A stretch of 64,000 nucleotides of DNA from Flammeovirga kamogawensis (GTDB taxonomy: Bacteria > Bacteroidota > Bacteroidia > Cytophagales > Flammeovirgaceae), in assembly GCF_018736065.1 (NCBI RefSeq), contig NZ_CP076128.1:1860001-1924000 (forward strand), written 5' to 3'. The notes below the pieces were generated by a model that worked only from the letters and a program-made list of their open reading frames with translations, was not told the DNA's origin and searched no databases. This document shows, in pieces, positions 43,756-52,631 of the stretch. Each line of letters opens with the position of its first letter. Within the stretch, counting starts at the first letter, position 1. The translations under genes and the position numbers were made by a program.

Positions 43756-45204
43756 ATGCATAGTAATCTAGATATAAACGTAAGTTCTGAAGTAGGTACA
43801 CTTAGAAGATTAATAATTCATAGTCCTGATGAGGGTATTGGTAAAGTTATTCCTACTAAGGCACAAGAATGGTTATTTGAAGATATTATTCATTTAGAAA
43901 CCATGCGTAAAAAAGAATATGATTTATATCTTAAGATCTTGTTATATTTTTTAGATTATGAAAAAATACATTCTCAAATTCATCAAATAGATCAACCAAG
44001 TGCCGAAAGACATTTCTATAAACCAGATAAAAAGAAGTACTTTAATTCGGATAAAGTAATAGAGCCGCAAGCATTATTAGCTTCAATTTTAGAAAACTCC
44101 AATCTAAAATTAAGAATGATTGCTTCTGTTTGTGCTCACGAAGGAACATCGTATCTACTACAAGATGAATTAATGGAGCTAGAACCTTCTGTATTGGCTC
44201 GAACAATGATTTCTGGAATATTACCTGACAAAAGAATGATCTTCCCTCCTATACCAAACCTTATCTTTACAAGGGATATTGGTATTACTGTGAATGATCA
44301 TATATTACTGAATAAGCCGAAGAAGAAAGCTAGAACAAGGGAATCGATTTTAATGAAGTACATCTTCTTTAATCATCCTATGTTTAAAGACTACACAGAT
44401 AAAATTATTGAGATCACTGACCCTGAAGATTTCTTCTTGTTAGATGAAGAAGAACAGAATAAAAAAATAGTCACTCTAGAAGGCGGAGATGTAATGACTG
44501 TTGCACCTAATCACCTCTTGGTTGGTGTAAGTGAGAGAACTTCTATACATGCTGCTAGTAAAGTTGTACATGAAATGCACAGAAGAGATATTGTGGAGAA
44601 AGTAACTATTGTTAAAATTCCGGCAAAAAGAGCTTACATGCATATTGACACTACTTTTACTCAAGTAAAAAGAAACTTATGGGTATTGTTTGGTTCTTTC
44701 TCTAAAGAAGGTCTTAAAAAAGAAAAAGGAGATTTCATTTCTTCACTTGGTGGGCAAAAAAGTGAAAACGAATTAGAAATTTTACAATATGTAAAAGGCC
44801 AGAGTTATGACAATCCTATTAAATTTGATTACTTAGAAGATCTATTAAATGATATCAGTCTTAACGACCTTCATTCTACCACCCCTACTCGTTTTATTTA
44901 TTCTGGTGATAATCAGTTCCCATTTGGTAGACGAGAGCAATGGACGGACTCATGTAATGTACTTGCACTAAAAGAAGGTGTAGTGATTGGTTACGATAGA
45001 AACGATAAAACTGCAGAGGGCTTTAAAAAGCAAGGTATTGATATTATTAAAGCTGAAGACCTTCTTAATGCGTTTAAGAATGAAGAAAAATTACCTGCTG
45101 ATATTAAAGACACATTGATTTTGCTTCCATCTGCAGAATTATCTAGAGCCAGAGGTGGATCACATTGTATGAGTATGCCTATTAAGAGAGACCCTATTTA
45201 TTAG
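43756..45204 (+). CDS. arcA: Arginine deiminase family protein
   Basis: 482 aa, about 70 longer than typical ArcA. The guanidino-modifying fold is clear: VGTLRRLIIHSPDEGIGKV, FTRDIGI, LEGGDVMTVAPNHLLVG, HIDTTFTQV with the catalytic His region, WTDSCNVLALKEGVVIGYDR, and the nucleophile C471 in ARGGSHCMSMP. It should hydrolyse arginine to citrulline and ammonia. No arcB, arcC or arcD genes adjoin it, so it may serve other uses such as arginine degradation or acid protection. Overlaps the convergent small membrane gene by 11 nt. Confidence 0.85.
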   Translation: MHSNLDINVSSEVGTLRRLIIHSPDEGIGKVIPTKAQEWLFEDIIHLETMRKKEYDLYLKILLYFLDYEKIHSQIHQIDQPSAERHFYKPDKKKYFNSDKVIEPQALLASILENSNLKLRMIASVCAHEGTSYLLQDELMELEPSVLARTMISGILPDKRMIFPPIPNLIFTRDIGITVNDHILLNKPKKKARTRESILMKYIFFNHPMFKDYTDKIIEITDPEDFFLLDEEEQNKKIVTLEGGDVMTVAPNHLLVGVSERTSIHAASKVVHEMHRRDIVEKVTIVKIPAKRAYMHIDTTFTQVKRNLWVLFGSFSKEGLKKEKGDFISSLGGQKSENELEILQYVKGQSYDNPIKFDYLEDLLNDISLNDLHSTTPTRFIYSGDNQFPFGRREQWTDSCNVLALKEGVVIGYDRNDKTAEGFKKQGIDIIKAEDLLNAFKNEEKLPADIKDTLILLPSAELSRARGGSHCMSMPIKRDPIY

Positions 45205-45421
45205 GGGCTTTCAATTCTTTCAGTAGATAAAAAATATTTACAATAGCAATAAAGCCATTTGATATAACCACAGGCCAAGCATCTAATAAATAGCCATATA
45301 ACACGAAAGTAAAACAGCCTAATGTATTTACTAATCGTAATTTATTTACATTCTTAAGAGAGAATGAAATCATTAAAAGGGCCGATGCTAAGTAGCCTAT
45401 ATATTCAGTATTAATTTCCAT
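45194..45421 (-). CDS. Small three-helix membrane protein (YgjV-like)
   Basis: 75 aa with three membrane helices: YIGYLASALLMISFSL, LVNTLGCFTFVLYGYLL and PVVISNGFIAIVNIFYLL. The pattern (LASALLMISFSLKNVNKLRL) recalls the short YgjV-like family of inner-membrane proteins. Its 3' end overlaps the arginine deiminase gene by 11 nt, tail to tail, so no space for a terminator exists. Function unknown. Confidence 0.65.
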   Translation of the reverse strand: MEINTEYIGYLASALLMISFSLKNVNKLRLVNTLGCFTFVLYGYLLDAWPVVISNGFIAIVNIFYLLKELKAPNK

Positions 45422-45461
45422 TTCTTAAAATTTAGTTAGAATTATAATTTAGATAACAAAC

Positions 45462-45947
45462 ATGAAAAACTTAAAATTATTAATCTCAATTATCGGTATT
45501 TTCATATCAATTAATGCATATTCACAAACTGAAGTATATGATCCGAGTGCTGATGCTAAAGCAGCTATTAAAGAAGCTGTATCCTTAGCAAAAAAGTCAA
45601 ATAAACATGTTTTCGTAAAGGTTGGTGGTAATTGGTGTGGCTGGTGTAAGCTATATGCAAAATTTACACATCAAGACGAGGAAATTATGAAAGTGATGAA
45701 CGATAATTACGTTACTGTTCTTGTAAACTGGAGTAAAGAAAACAAAAATGAAGAAACCATGGAATACTTAGGAAACCCTCAACGCTTTGGTTTTCCTGTA
45801 TTTGTTATCTTAGATAGTAGTGGTAAAGTAATTCATATCCAAAATTCCGGCAATCTTGAAAGTGGAAAAGGCTATGATAAAAATAAGGTGATGCAATTTA
45901 TTAACGGCTGGACTCCTACCGCTGTAAACCCTGCCACTTATAAATAG
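45462..45947 (+). CDS. Secreted thioredoxin-family protein
   Basis: 161 aa. Signal peptide (LLISIIGIFISINAYSQ), then a thioredoxin_7-like domain with GGNWCGWCKLYAKF (CGWC) at ~60-73 and the cis-Pro in RFGFPVFVIL. Probably a periplasmic thiol-disulfide reductase. The next gene starts one base after its stop. Confidence 0.88.
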   Translation: MKNLKLLISIIGIFISINAYSQTEVYDPSADAKAAIKEAVSLAKKSNKHVFVKVGGNWCGWCKLYAKFTHQDEEIMKVMNDNYVTVLVNWSKENKNEETMEYLGNPQRFGFPVFVILDSSGKVIHIQNSGNLESGKGYDKNKVMQFINGWTPTAVNPATYK

Positions 45948-45948
45948 T

Positions 45949-46341
45949 ATGAAAAGAATTTTACAGTTTTTACTGCCATTTACTTTATTATTTTTAATAG
46001 CAATTTTTATCAACGCTTGCCAACCAATCGAATCATACCCTCTAAAAACCGGTTATATGGAATTTAATTGGGATGGATGTAATACATTAACGGCAAAAGT
46101 AACTGTACTTGATAGGTACCCTATGGAACCTCCTATATACGGGGCTACAAAATTGTTTACAAGAGCAAGTGACACAGTAATGGTAAGTAAAATTGAATTT
46201 AAATATAGAGGTACTTGTACGATAGAACCTTATAAAAACCCAGAGACATTTCCTTATGCTAGTGTTAAACAGACATTCACTGTAAACAGCAATTCAATAT
46301 CTCATCCACAATTATGGGATACTTTCGATCCTAATAATTAA
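45949..46341 (+). CDS. Small lipoprotein downstream of periplasmic thioredoxin
   Basis: 130 aa. Lipoprotein signal with lipobox INAC (Cys24). The mature part is beta-rich (GYMEFNWDGCNTLTAKVTVL, TVMVSKIEFKYRGTCTIEPY) with two further cysteines (in DGCN and GTCT) that could form a disulfide. Being one base downstream of the CGWC protein suggests it may be its substrate. No family recognised. Confidence 0.65.
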   Translation: MKRILQFLLPFTLLFLIAIFINACQPIESYPLKTGYMEFNWDGCNTLTAKVTVLDRYPMEPPIYGATKLFTRASDTVMVSKIEFKYRGTCTIEPYKNPETFPYASVKQTFTVNSNSISHPQLWDTFDPNN

Positions 46342-46374
46342 AGGTGTTCTAGAATAAAATTAAATCGTTTCAGA

Positions 46375-46412
46375 CCTAACAACTATATTAATATTTAGTT
46401 GTTAGGTTTTTT
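46375..46412. terminator. Intrinsic terminator
   Basis: A perfect 11-bp stem (CCTAACAACTA against TAGTTGTTAGG) with a 10-nt loop and six T residues, between the convergent lipoprotein and VOC genes. Confidence 0.85.
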
Positions 46413-46417
46413 ATTTC

Positions 46418-46774
46418 TTATATACTTTCACCAAAAGTCAAAAGGTTACTATCAGGATCTAAAATAGCAAATTCTTTTTGTCCCCAAGGTTTTATCTCTA
46501 ATAATCCATTAGGATGAATAGGCGTATTTTGGTCTATTAATAATTGATAAAAACCATCAATATCATCAACCCTAATATAAACTTGCCCATAATTCTCTTT
46601 TGGTTCCAATTCTATAAATTCAAAAAAATGAATTTCAATTTGATCCTTCTCAATCATCAAGTATCCTTGATAATCAATTGTACCTAATTCCTTAAATCCT
46701 AGTTTATCTATATAGAATGACTTTGTACTTTCTTTATCACGCATTGGTAATTTGGGAATACTACTTTTAAGCAT
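46418..46774 (-). CDS. VOC-family (glyoxalase/bleomycin-resistance type) protein
   Basis: 118 aa, a single VOC protein of two beta-alpha-beta-beta-beta modules: PKLPMRDKESTKSFYIDKLG, FKELGTIDYQGYLMIEKDQI EIHFFEF, VYIRVDDIDGFYQLL and GQKEFAILDPDSNLLTFGE. The pattern matches small bleomycin-binding-like proteins, where EFAILDPDGN is typical. Resistance, if any, is unproven. Single gene. Confidence 0.85.
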   Translation of the reverse strand: MLKSSIPKLPMRDKESTKSFYIDKLGFKELGTIDYQGYLMIEKDQIEIHFFEFIELEPKENYGQVYIRVDDIDGFYQLLIDQNTPIHPNGLLEIKPWGQKEFAILDPDSNLLTFGESI

Positions 46775-47012
46775 AGTTTATATTTTTTATAATAAGTCTT
46801 CCAACTCTAAATTTCACTAATAACAATGAACTTAAAATTGAAGATACAGTAGATAACAATCTACACAAGTTAAATTAATTGTAAATTATACAAGTATTTA
46901 AATTATTTAAACAACTGTTAATTGACGGTTTTATCACTTTAATTTTAAGTTTTTTTTTATAAGTTGCTTTTTCAAAACAAGTGAACTACAACAAATTAAC
47001 TTATTCAAGAAA

Positions 47013-47558
47013 GTGTTAACTAAATATTTTTATCCATTTCTATCAATCCTTTGCTTACTTTCTTTCGATACACTTGCTGTTGAAGGAGAAGATAAGAAAA
47101 AAGGACATGACAAAAGCGTTATTGAAGGAGAGCATCATGAAAATCACTTCGAAGTAGAAGTCTCTTATAACAGTGCTGCTCACTTTGAATTCACGAGTTC
47201 TGTATACTTTGCTCACTTAACTAAGTTCCAAGGTACAGTAGAATTTACGGGACACCATTTTGCTGGATGTTTTGTAAGAGAGATTCCATTAGGACACTCA
47301 AAATTTGGAACATTTGTAGGATTAGGTTCTACATTTGGTTTTGAAAAAGAAGACGAACATTCTACTTCTTCCGCACCACATGTAGAAGAGGTTGCTACGC
47401 ATTCTAAAGATTGGGAAGGAAGCATTATTTTCCAATCAGGTATGGCTTATTCTGTTGATAAACATTGGAGTACTGGCTTTACATTATCTCCAGGTGTTGA
47501 CATAGAAACACGTAAACCGAACTTTGGAATGACACTTGATTTGGTTTTTGGGTTTTAA
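47013..47558 (+). CDS. His/Glu-rich outer-membrane-like protein, tandem copy 1
   Basis: 181 aa from GTG. Signal peptide (FYPFLSILCLLSFDTLA), then a charged segment rich in Lys, Glu and His (EGEDKKKGHDKSVIEGEHHE), then a core with strands FEVEVSYNSAAHFEFTSSVY, FAHLTKFQGTVEFTGHHFAG, REIPLGHSKFGTFVGLGSTF and a final strand TLDLVFGF ending in Phe. An inserted loop again has His and Glu (EDEHSTSSAPHVEEVATH). Closely related to copy 2, 132 bp downstream. Role unknown; a metal-binding envelope protein is one idea. Confidence 0.75.
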   Translation: MLTKYFYPFLSILCLLSFDTLAVEGEDKKKGHDKSVIEGEHHENHFEVEVSYNSAAHFEFTSSVYFAHLTKFQGTVEFTGHHFAGCFVREIPLGHSKFGTFVGLGSTFGFEKEDEHSTSSAPHVEEVATHSKDWEGSIIFQSGMAYSVDKHWSTGFTLSPGVDIETRKPNFGMTLDLVFGF

Positions 47559-47690
47559 AAAATCATAAAATACTTAATTAAATCAAACGTTTAGTTCGAA
47601 ATTAAACATAATAGATATACTTGCGTAAAAGTAGATAACAAAATACAAAAGCTATTTAATCAGAATCTACAATCACTCACAGTATCAATT

Positions 47691-48344
47691 ATGTTATATA
47701 TTCTAAATACACGTTTCTTATTTACTTTAGGCTTAGTAGGGTTATCTTCTTTATTGTTTGCACAAGAAGATACTCATGTTTATGTAGAAGGAGATAAAGA
47801 TTTTACAAAAGATGACCATGCTACTGAAATTCATACAGAAACAAATTCAGAAGTTGAGCATGCTGAAATTCATAAAGAAGAGGAGCATCATCATAAATAT
47901 GAGTTAGAAATCTCTTATAATAATAGTGGTCATTACGAATTTACCGGATCTATATATTTTGCTCACCTCACAAAATTTCAAGGTACAGTAGAATTTACAG
48001 GTAAACATTTTGCAAGTGTTATTGTTAGAGAAATCCCAATTGGCCACTCAAGATGGGGTACTTTTGTTGGAGTTGGTGGTACTTTTGGTTTTCATGATCA
48101 TGAAGTTCCTACAGATGAATATTTTGATTTTGAGCCTGAAGAAGCGCCTCATCCAGATGACTATAGTACTTCTGACATGGATCAATCTCATAGAGAATGG
48201 GGAGGTTCTGTTATTGTTCAAACTGGTATAGCTTACTCTCTTAATAGCCATTGGAGTACAGGTTTTACTTTATCACCTGGTATTGATGTCCAATCTGGAG
48301 AGCCTACATTTGGAGCTACTGTAGACGTTGTTTTTGGTTTCTAA
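47691..48344 (+). CDS. His/Glu-rich outer-membrane-like protein, tandem copy 2
   Basis: 217 aa. Signal peptide (FLFTLGLVGLSSLLFAQ), an N-terminal His/Glu/Asp-rich region longer than in copy 1 (VEHAEIHKEEEHHHKYELE), then the same barrel-like core: ISYNNSGHYEFTGSIYFAHL, TKFQGTVEFTGKHFASVIVR, EIPIGHSRWGTFVGVGGTFG and TVDVVFGF at the end. The DNA match with copy 1 is high around TTCAAGGTACAGTAGAATTT, showing a fairly recent duplication. A terminator follows. Confidence 0.75.
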   Translation: MLYILNTRFLFTLGLVGLSSLLFAQEDTHVYVEGDKDFTKDDHATEIHTETNSEVEHAEIHKEEEHHHKYELEISYNNSGHYEFTGSIYFAHLTKFQGTVEFTGKHFASVIVREIPIGHSRWGTFVGVGGTFGFHDHEVPTDEYFDFEPEEAPHPDDYSTSDMDQSHREWGGSVIVQTGIAYSLNSHWSTGFTLSPGIDVQSGEPTFGATVDVVFGF

Positions 48345-48424
48345 ATTGCATAAAATAGTACTTAAACTAAATAAAGTAATTAGTTTATTAAATGATAGCT
48401 GAATAATAAGTTTATTCATTGCAC

Positions 48425-48464
48425 AAAAAAAGGATTGATTTCTATTAAAATCAATCCTTTTTTT
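48425..48464. terminator. Bidirectional intrinsic terminator
   Basis: A perfect 17-bp stem (AAAAAAAGGATTGATTT against its complement) with a 6-nt loop between convergent genes. Confidence 0.9.
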
Positions 48465-48482
48465 GTTTTGCAGTTCTATTTT

Positions 48483-48902
48483 CTAGTTACTTGCTTCAGT
48501 AAGATCGCTAGCTAATTGCTCTTCTTGTCTTAATCTGCATTTATACATTTCACCCGATGTATTTAAATAAGAGACATGTACTAAAACATCTCCGTTTATT
48601 TTAAAATAAACATTGGTCATTTGATTTGTAATAATCGTTTCATACAATTCTACAGTTCTAATACCTGATTTAAATTGTGCTACAAGGTCTTCTGATTCTG
48701 TATGATATAGAAAAATACTCTTCTTGTCTTTAAAGAGACCTACGTAATCTTCTAGCAGGAGTTCTGCTCCTTTTCCAGAAAAAACATTTCCTTTTATTTC
48801 ATTTAAGTGGGTTTCTGTAATTTTTTCTACTTCTACAGCATAAGCACTATTAGAGTATGCGAAAAGGAAAGCTACAGTAATTAAACTAGCTACAGTTTTC
48901 AT
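48483..48902 (-). CDS. Small secreted protein, unknown
   Basis: 139 aa from MKTVASLITVAFLFA; the longer frame to 48971 adds sequence unlike a signal. Cleavage is likely near NSAYA. The mature part is ~115 residues (LNEIKGNVFSGKGAELLLED, IRTVELYETIITNQMTNVYF, DVLVHVSYLNTSGEMYKCRL) with one Cys. No recognised family. Confidence 0.65.
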   Translation of the reverse strand: MKTVASLITVAFLFAYSNSAYAVEVEKITETHLNEIKGNVFSGKGAELLLEDYVGLFKDKKSIFLYHTESEDLVAQFKSGIRTVELYETIITNQMTNVYFKINGDVLVHVSYLNTSGEMYKCRLRQEEQLASDLTEASN

Positions 48903-49082
48903 GATTTTAAGCTTGTTAGGTAAAGATATTATTAAGTTTATACTATTAAGTGCAAAAGGGTAAACAAACACCTAATTTTCTTTCTCATTTATAATAAATG
49001 CAACCTACAATAGCCTAATCTATTTTGTTTCAAAAAACTGTTATCATACTTAAACATTAATTTACATTAACGTATTAAGTGC

Positions 49083-49574
49083 CTATTTAATTTTTTCTTT
49101 TAATCTTTCTACAACGTGAAATACCGCAGGACAAGTAATTGTATTTCTTGCATGTAATGCAGGACGTTGGTTAAAACCTTTATTTTGGGTTAATGGATAT
49201 TCTTTACATGCTTTTGGTCGTACATCGTAAATAGAACACTCATTATTATCTTCTAAGAAAGGACATGGTTGACGGTTCATTACATAATCACCATCACTAT
49301 CCACACTCATATATTCTGATAGTACCTCTGTTTCTTTTATTCGTAAGTGTTTTGCAATTCTACGTACATCAGTAGCAGTAACTACTGGACTAATTGTTTT
49401 ACAACAGTTTGCACACGATAGACAATCAAATGTTTCAAATACTTTTTCGTCTGTATCGTTAACAATTTGATCAATCAGTTTTCCTTTTTTTGTTTTCTTC
49501 AAACGCTTTAGAAAAACCTCTGTCTCCTTTAATTTTAATTTGGCATTTAATTGCCAATCTTCGTAGATATCCAT
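49083..49574 (-). CDS. YkgJ-family cysteine-cluster protein
   Basis: 163 aa (the adjacent ATG at 49577 is an alternative). The Zn/Fe-chelating signature is clear: CLSCANCCKTISPVV, then QPCPFLEDNNECSIYDVRPK and CKEYPLT, with a final ITCPAV, about eight cysteines in all. Family members are possible metalloproteins of unknown activity. It is 8 nt after the propeller-like gene and last in the LpxH-led operon. Confidence 0.85.
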   Translation of the reverse strand: MDIYEDWQLNAKLKLKETEVFLKRLKKTKKGKLIDQIVNDTDEKVFETFDCLSCANCCKTISPVVTATDVRRIAKHLRIKETEVLSEYMSVDSDGDYVMNRQPCPFLEDNNECSIYDVRPKACKEYPLTQNKGFNQRPALHARNTITCPAVFHVVERLKEKIK

Positions 49575-49581
49575 CATTCAA

Positions 49582-50388
49582 TTATAACTGGTACGCGTAC
49601 ATTTTTTTATTTTTAAAACAGTAAAGCCTGTTTTGAGAATCGTTAAATAGAATTGCTTCTACATTAGTTATAGGAAGTTCTAAAAATCTTGTTTTCACTC
49701 CATACAACTCTTTAAAATGAATTTCTTTTCCATTCTCTAACCAATACATTTCTTTGGCAGTTAACCCTATTAGGGTAGCTCCTTTTACATCGTATGGCAT
49801 AGAGAGAATATTCCCCAATAGATCAAAAGTATAAACTCCTTTTATTTCATCAAGAACATATAAATTATTCTGAAACTCTTTCATCCAAATAGGGTTCCAA
49901 TCGTTTCCGTTTATCAAGCGTTCCAATTCTACATTAATAGATAAACTTTCTGTGCTTGGGTAATACTTCTTCATCCGAAATGCAGGCTGATCATATAACC
50001 AAATACCTCCGTCTGTTGCATTTGTTGCCACAGAAGCATACTCAATAAGTTCTGGAGAAAAGATATATTCTGATTGAACTGTTAATTGCAGTCCTAATAT
50101 TCTTATTGCTTGCCAATCTGGAGAGAATAGTACAGTATTTAGCATTGCCCAAGCATCTATTTGTACTTCTGCTGCAGCCTGAGGCGAGTACCATTTTTCT
50201 TTAGTAGTATTTACCCATTGAGCAACATTACCTTGATGGTCTACAACGTAAATTTTTCCATTCCGGTCTATATCTACCGTAGCAATCTCTCCTACTTCCA
50301 CTTCAAACTCTAGCGTTTGTGCAGGTACTAAAAAAGGTAATACTAAAAATAGATTACTTAAAAGTAAGAAGTTCCAATTTTTCCCCAT
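49582..50388 (-). CDS. Secreted propeller-like protein, unknown
   Basis: 268 aa from MGKNWNFLLLSNLFLVLPFL, which gives a proper signal peptide ending near LVPAQ; the longer frame to 50454 does not. This ATG lies within the 3' end of lpxH in another frame (35-nt overlap). The mature part has short blade-like repeats such as VDIDRNGKIYVVDHQGNVAQ W and DEIKGVYTFDLLGNILSMPY, suggesting an NHL or WD-type propeller. No family named. Confidence 0.7.
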   Translation of the reverse strand: MGKNWNFLLLSNLFLVLPFLVPAQTLEFEVEVGEIATVDIDRNGKIYVVDHQGNVAQWVNTTKEKWYSPQAAAEVQIDAWAMLNTVLFSPDWQAIRILGLQLTVQSEYIFSPELIEYASVATNATDGGIWLYDQPAFRMKKYYPSTESLSINVELERLINGNDWNPIWMKEFQNNLYVLDEIKGVYTFDLLGNILSMPYDVKGATLIGLTAKEMYWLENGKEIHFKELYGVKTRFLELPITNVEAILFNDSQNRLYCFKNKKMYAYQL

Positions 50389-51097
50389 CAAAAGTAGCGT
50401 ATGTATCATAAGAAAGCCATTCTCCAGTGTTAATGTACTTTCCTCCATTGTCAAGGTCGAGTTCTAGAGGCAAGTGTCTATGTCCAAAGATATAATAATC
50501 TCTGTATTCTTCTGCCTGTTTTTCTTGACAATATTGCCATAACCACTCATTTTCTTTACCATGAAACTCGTGTTCTTTCTCTGCTCCTGCTGCACGGCTA
50601 TGCTTAGACCAATTTTGGGCAATTCCCATTCCTATTGTAGGATGTAAAAAACCAAATAACCACTGGCAAGCCTTGTTAGCAAAAACCTTCTTTAAAAATT
50701 TATACGTGTTATCTCCAGGGCCTAAACCATCACCATGTCCAATATGAAACTTTTTACCATTGAGTTCTATATCTATAGGCTCTCTGATAATAGGTACACC
50801 CAATTCCTTTTCAAAGTAATCAAACATCCACATATCATGATTACCCGTAAAAAGAGTAATCTTAATACCTTTATCTACTAATTCTGAGAGCTTCCCTTGA
50901 AAACGAAGGAACCCTTTAGGGATAGCAAAACGATACTCAAACCAAAAGTCAAAAATGTCACCCAACAAATAAATATGTTCTGCATCTTCAGCAGCCATAT
51001 CCAACCAACGACAAATTTTCTTTTCTCTTTTTAAACTTTCTTCATAAGAAGGTGTTCCGAGATGAAAATCTGATGCAAAGTAAATCTTCTTAGACAT
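50354..51097 (-). CDS. lpxH: UDP-2,3-diacylglucosamine diphosphatase
   Basis: 247 aa, calcineurin-like phosphoesterase. Metal-binding motifs in order: SDFHLG, GDIFDFW, GNHDMW, GHGDG and GHRH. It cleaves UDP-2,3-diacylglucosamine to lipid X and UMP in lipid A synthesis, at the inner membrane. Length and the GHGDGLGPGD segment match LpxH of Bacteroidota. It heads a minus-strand operon with the propeller-like and YkgJ genes. Confidence 0.87.
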   Translation of the reverse strand: MSKKIYFASDFHLGTPSYEESLKREKKICRWLDMAAEDAEHIYLLGDIFDFWFEYRFAIPKGFLRFQGKLSELVDKGIKITLFTGNHDMWMFDYFEKELGVPIIREPIDIELNGKKFHIGHGDGLGPGDNTYKFLKKVFANKACQWLFGFLHPTIGMGIAQNWSKHSRAAGAEKEHEFHGKENEWLWQYCQEKQAEEYRDYYIFGHRHLPLELDLDNGGKYINTGEWLSYDTYATFDGEKLELLTFK

Positions 51098-51170
51098 ATA
51101 ATATTTAACGATTGCTCTTTTTAATTAATCAGGTATCCATACAACCTATGGACTACAAAAATAAGATTTT

Positions 51171-51209
51171 AAAAATAAAAAAACCGACAATCTGTGATAG
51201 AATGTCGGT
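51171..51209 (-). terminator. Intrinsic terminator after rplS
   Basis: On the minus strand, ACCGACA pairs with TGTCGGT around a 13-nt loop, followed by a T-rich run, 34 nt beyond the rplS stop codon. Confidence 0.75.
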
Positions 51210-51242
51210 CTTGTATTTTTTGGCGAAGCCAAGATAAAAAGA

Positions 51243-51596
51243 TTAGTATCTTCTTTCTCTAACTTTCGCAGCCTTACCGTAGCGGCCACGTAAGTAGAAT
51301 AATCTTGCTCTTCTTACTTTACCTCTTCTCAATACTTCGATCTTGTCGACGCTTGGTGAGTTTAATGGGAATATACGCTCAACGCCAATTCCGTTAGAGA
51401 TCTTACGTACAGTAAAAGTTTCTCCCAAGCTACCTTTATTACGGCGTTGGATTACAGTACCTTGGAACTTTTGAATACGCTCCTTGCTACCTTCGATAAT
51501 TTTTACGTATACTTCGATAGTATCTCCTGCGCCGAAAGCGGGATGTTTCTCCATGTTGGATGAAAAATCCTTTTCAACTTTTTTGATTAAATCCAT
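51243..51596 (-). CDS. rplS: Ribosomal protein L19
   Basis: 117 aa, normal size. Typical segments: [81 protein letters not shown] 50S subunit protein at the 30S-50S interface. Monocistronic here, with a candidate promoter at 51633 and terminator at 51171. Confidence 0.98.
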   Translation of the reverse strand: MDLIKKVEKDFSSNMEKHPAFGAGDTIEVYVKIIEGSKERIQKFQGTVIQRRNKGSLGETFTVRKISNGIGVERIFPLNSPSVDKIEVLRRGKVRRARLFYLRGRYGKAAKVRERRY

Positions 51597-51632
51597 TGTG
51601 TGATAAATTTATCGTACAAAATTTTAGATTTG

Positions 51633-51640
51633 CAAATGTA
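51633..51640 (-). promoter_or_regulatory. Possible -7 element for rplS
   Basis: Minus-strand TACATTTG fits TAnnTTTG exactly, 36 nt before the rplS ATG. Confidence 0.45.
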
Positions 51641-51742
51641 GACATAATAACTTGATAAAGAAATCTTTTATTTAAAAAATAAGCCTTTTACATCCTGATT
51701 TACTATTATTAAAAGTTTTCCCTCTCAAAGCTTATTATTTTA

Positions 51743-52507
51743 CTACCAAATGAAAGGAAATAACACAAACCTATCTTTGGGGTAATCTACAAACTTTTTG
51801 ATATACCAATTGTAATGATCTCTAGCTCTAGGCATTAAATTAGCTAATGTCCAAATTAAAAAACTCAAACTTGCTACACTTGGAGCAATGCATAAAAAGC
51901 CTACCCATTCTATTATCTCTCCAAATAAGTTTGGTGAACATATTTTTTTAAAAAGGAATTTATTTGGAATCACATAATGTGTTTCTCCTGGTTTTCTTAA
52001 ACCTAAAAGTATATTATCTGCTTTTATATTGATATACATTCCAATACTAAAAAGTAAAATACCGAGATACATCAAATAATCTGATTGAAACACCCAATCG
52101 TGACCTAAAAAATAACCATTCAATGTGCCGTTAATTGAATTAAAAAATATAGCCGATCCCATAATAATCACGGGCATCTTTTTCTTTTTATTGGGCATTC
52201 GAAATGGAAAAATAAAAGTCCTATTTATATAATGCACAGTCCAAGCTATCATACCAATTAATGCTTGTATAGACACCGTAAACACACCATCATTTGCTAT
52301 ATAAAATCCAATCCACAACCCTAATGGCGATATTATTTCCATCCAAAACCACCCCCAAGAATTTGCTATCATGGGGCCCCAATCAGCTCGTGTATGTCTA
52401 CCAAAAGGAGCTGTAACTTTCCCAAAAAACAAAACACAAAAAGTAATTAATGCTATAATAATCCATAGCCATCCTATATTCTCAAATGTTTGTTGTTGCG
52501 TTACCAT
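51743..52507 (-). CDS. Steroid 5-alpha-reductase-like membrane enzyme
   Basis: 254 aa, about six membrane helices. The C-terminal region is typical of the 3-oxo-5-alpha-steroid 4-dehydrogenase family: NILLGLRKPGETHYVIPNKF, LFKKICSPNLFGEIIEWVGF, ANLMPRARDHYNWYIKKF, DYPKDRFVLFPFIW. NADPH-dependent reduction of a lipid or sterol C=C bond is expected; the bacterial substrate is unknown. Single gene, divergent from the sigma/FecR operon. Confidence 0.83.
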   Translation of the reverse strand: MVTQQQTFENIGWLWIIIALITFCVLFFGKVTAPFGRHTRADWGPMIANSWGWFWMEIISPLGLWIGFYIANDGVFTVSIQALIGMIAWTVHYINRTFIFPFRMPNKKKKMPVIIMGSAIFFNSINGTLNGYFLGHDWVFQSDYLMYLGILLFSIGMYINIKADNILLGLRKPGETHYVIPNKFLFKKICSPNLFGEIIEWVGFLCIAPSVASLSFLIWTLANLMPRARDHYNWYIKKFVDYPKDRFVLFPFIW

Positions 52508-52631
52508 AAAGTATAATTAATTATGATTATTGTTTGTGTAAAGGAACAAAACGAAGTTTATTAATTCTAATGAATATCACTATCTTGCACAATTACCACT
52601 CCCTTTTACAATTAAATATACAATTGTCGCT

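Noticed and set aside
47213-47425. Minus-strand reading frame within the first His/Glu-rich gene
   Set aside because: It is a shadow of the real gene, which has a signal peptide and a close paralogue.
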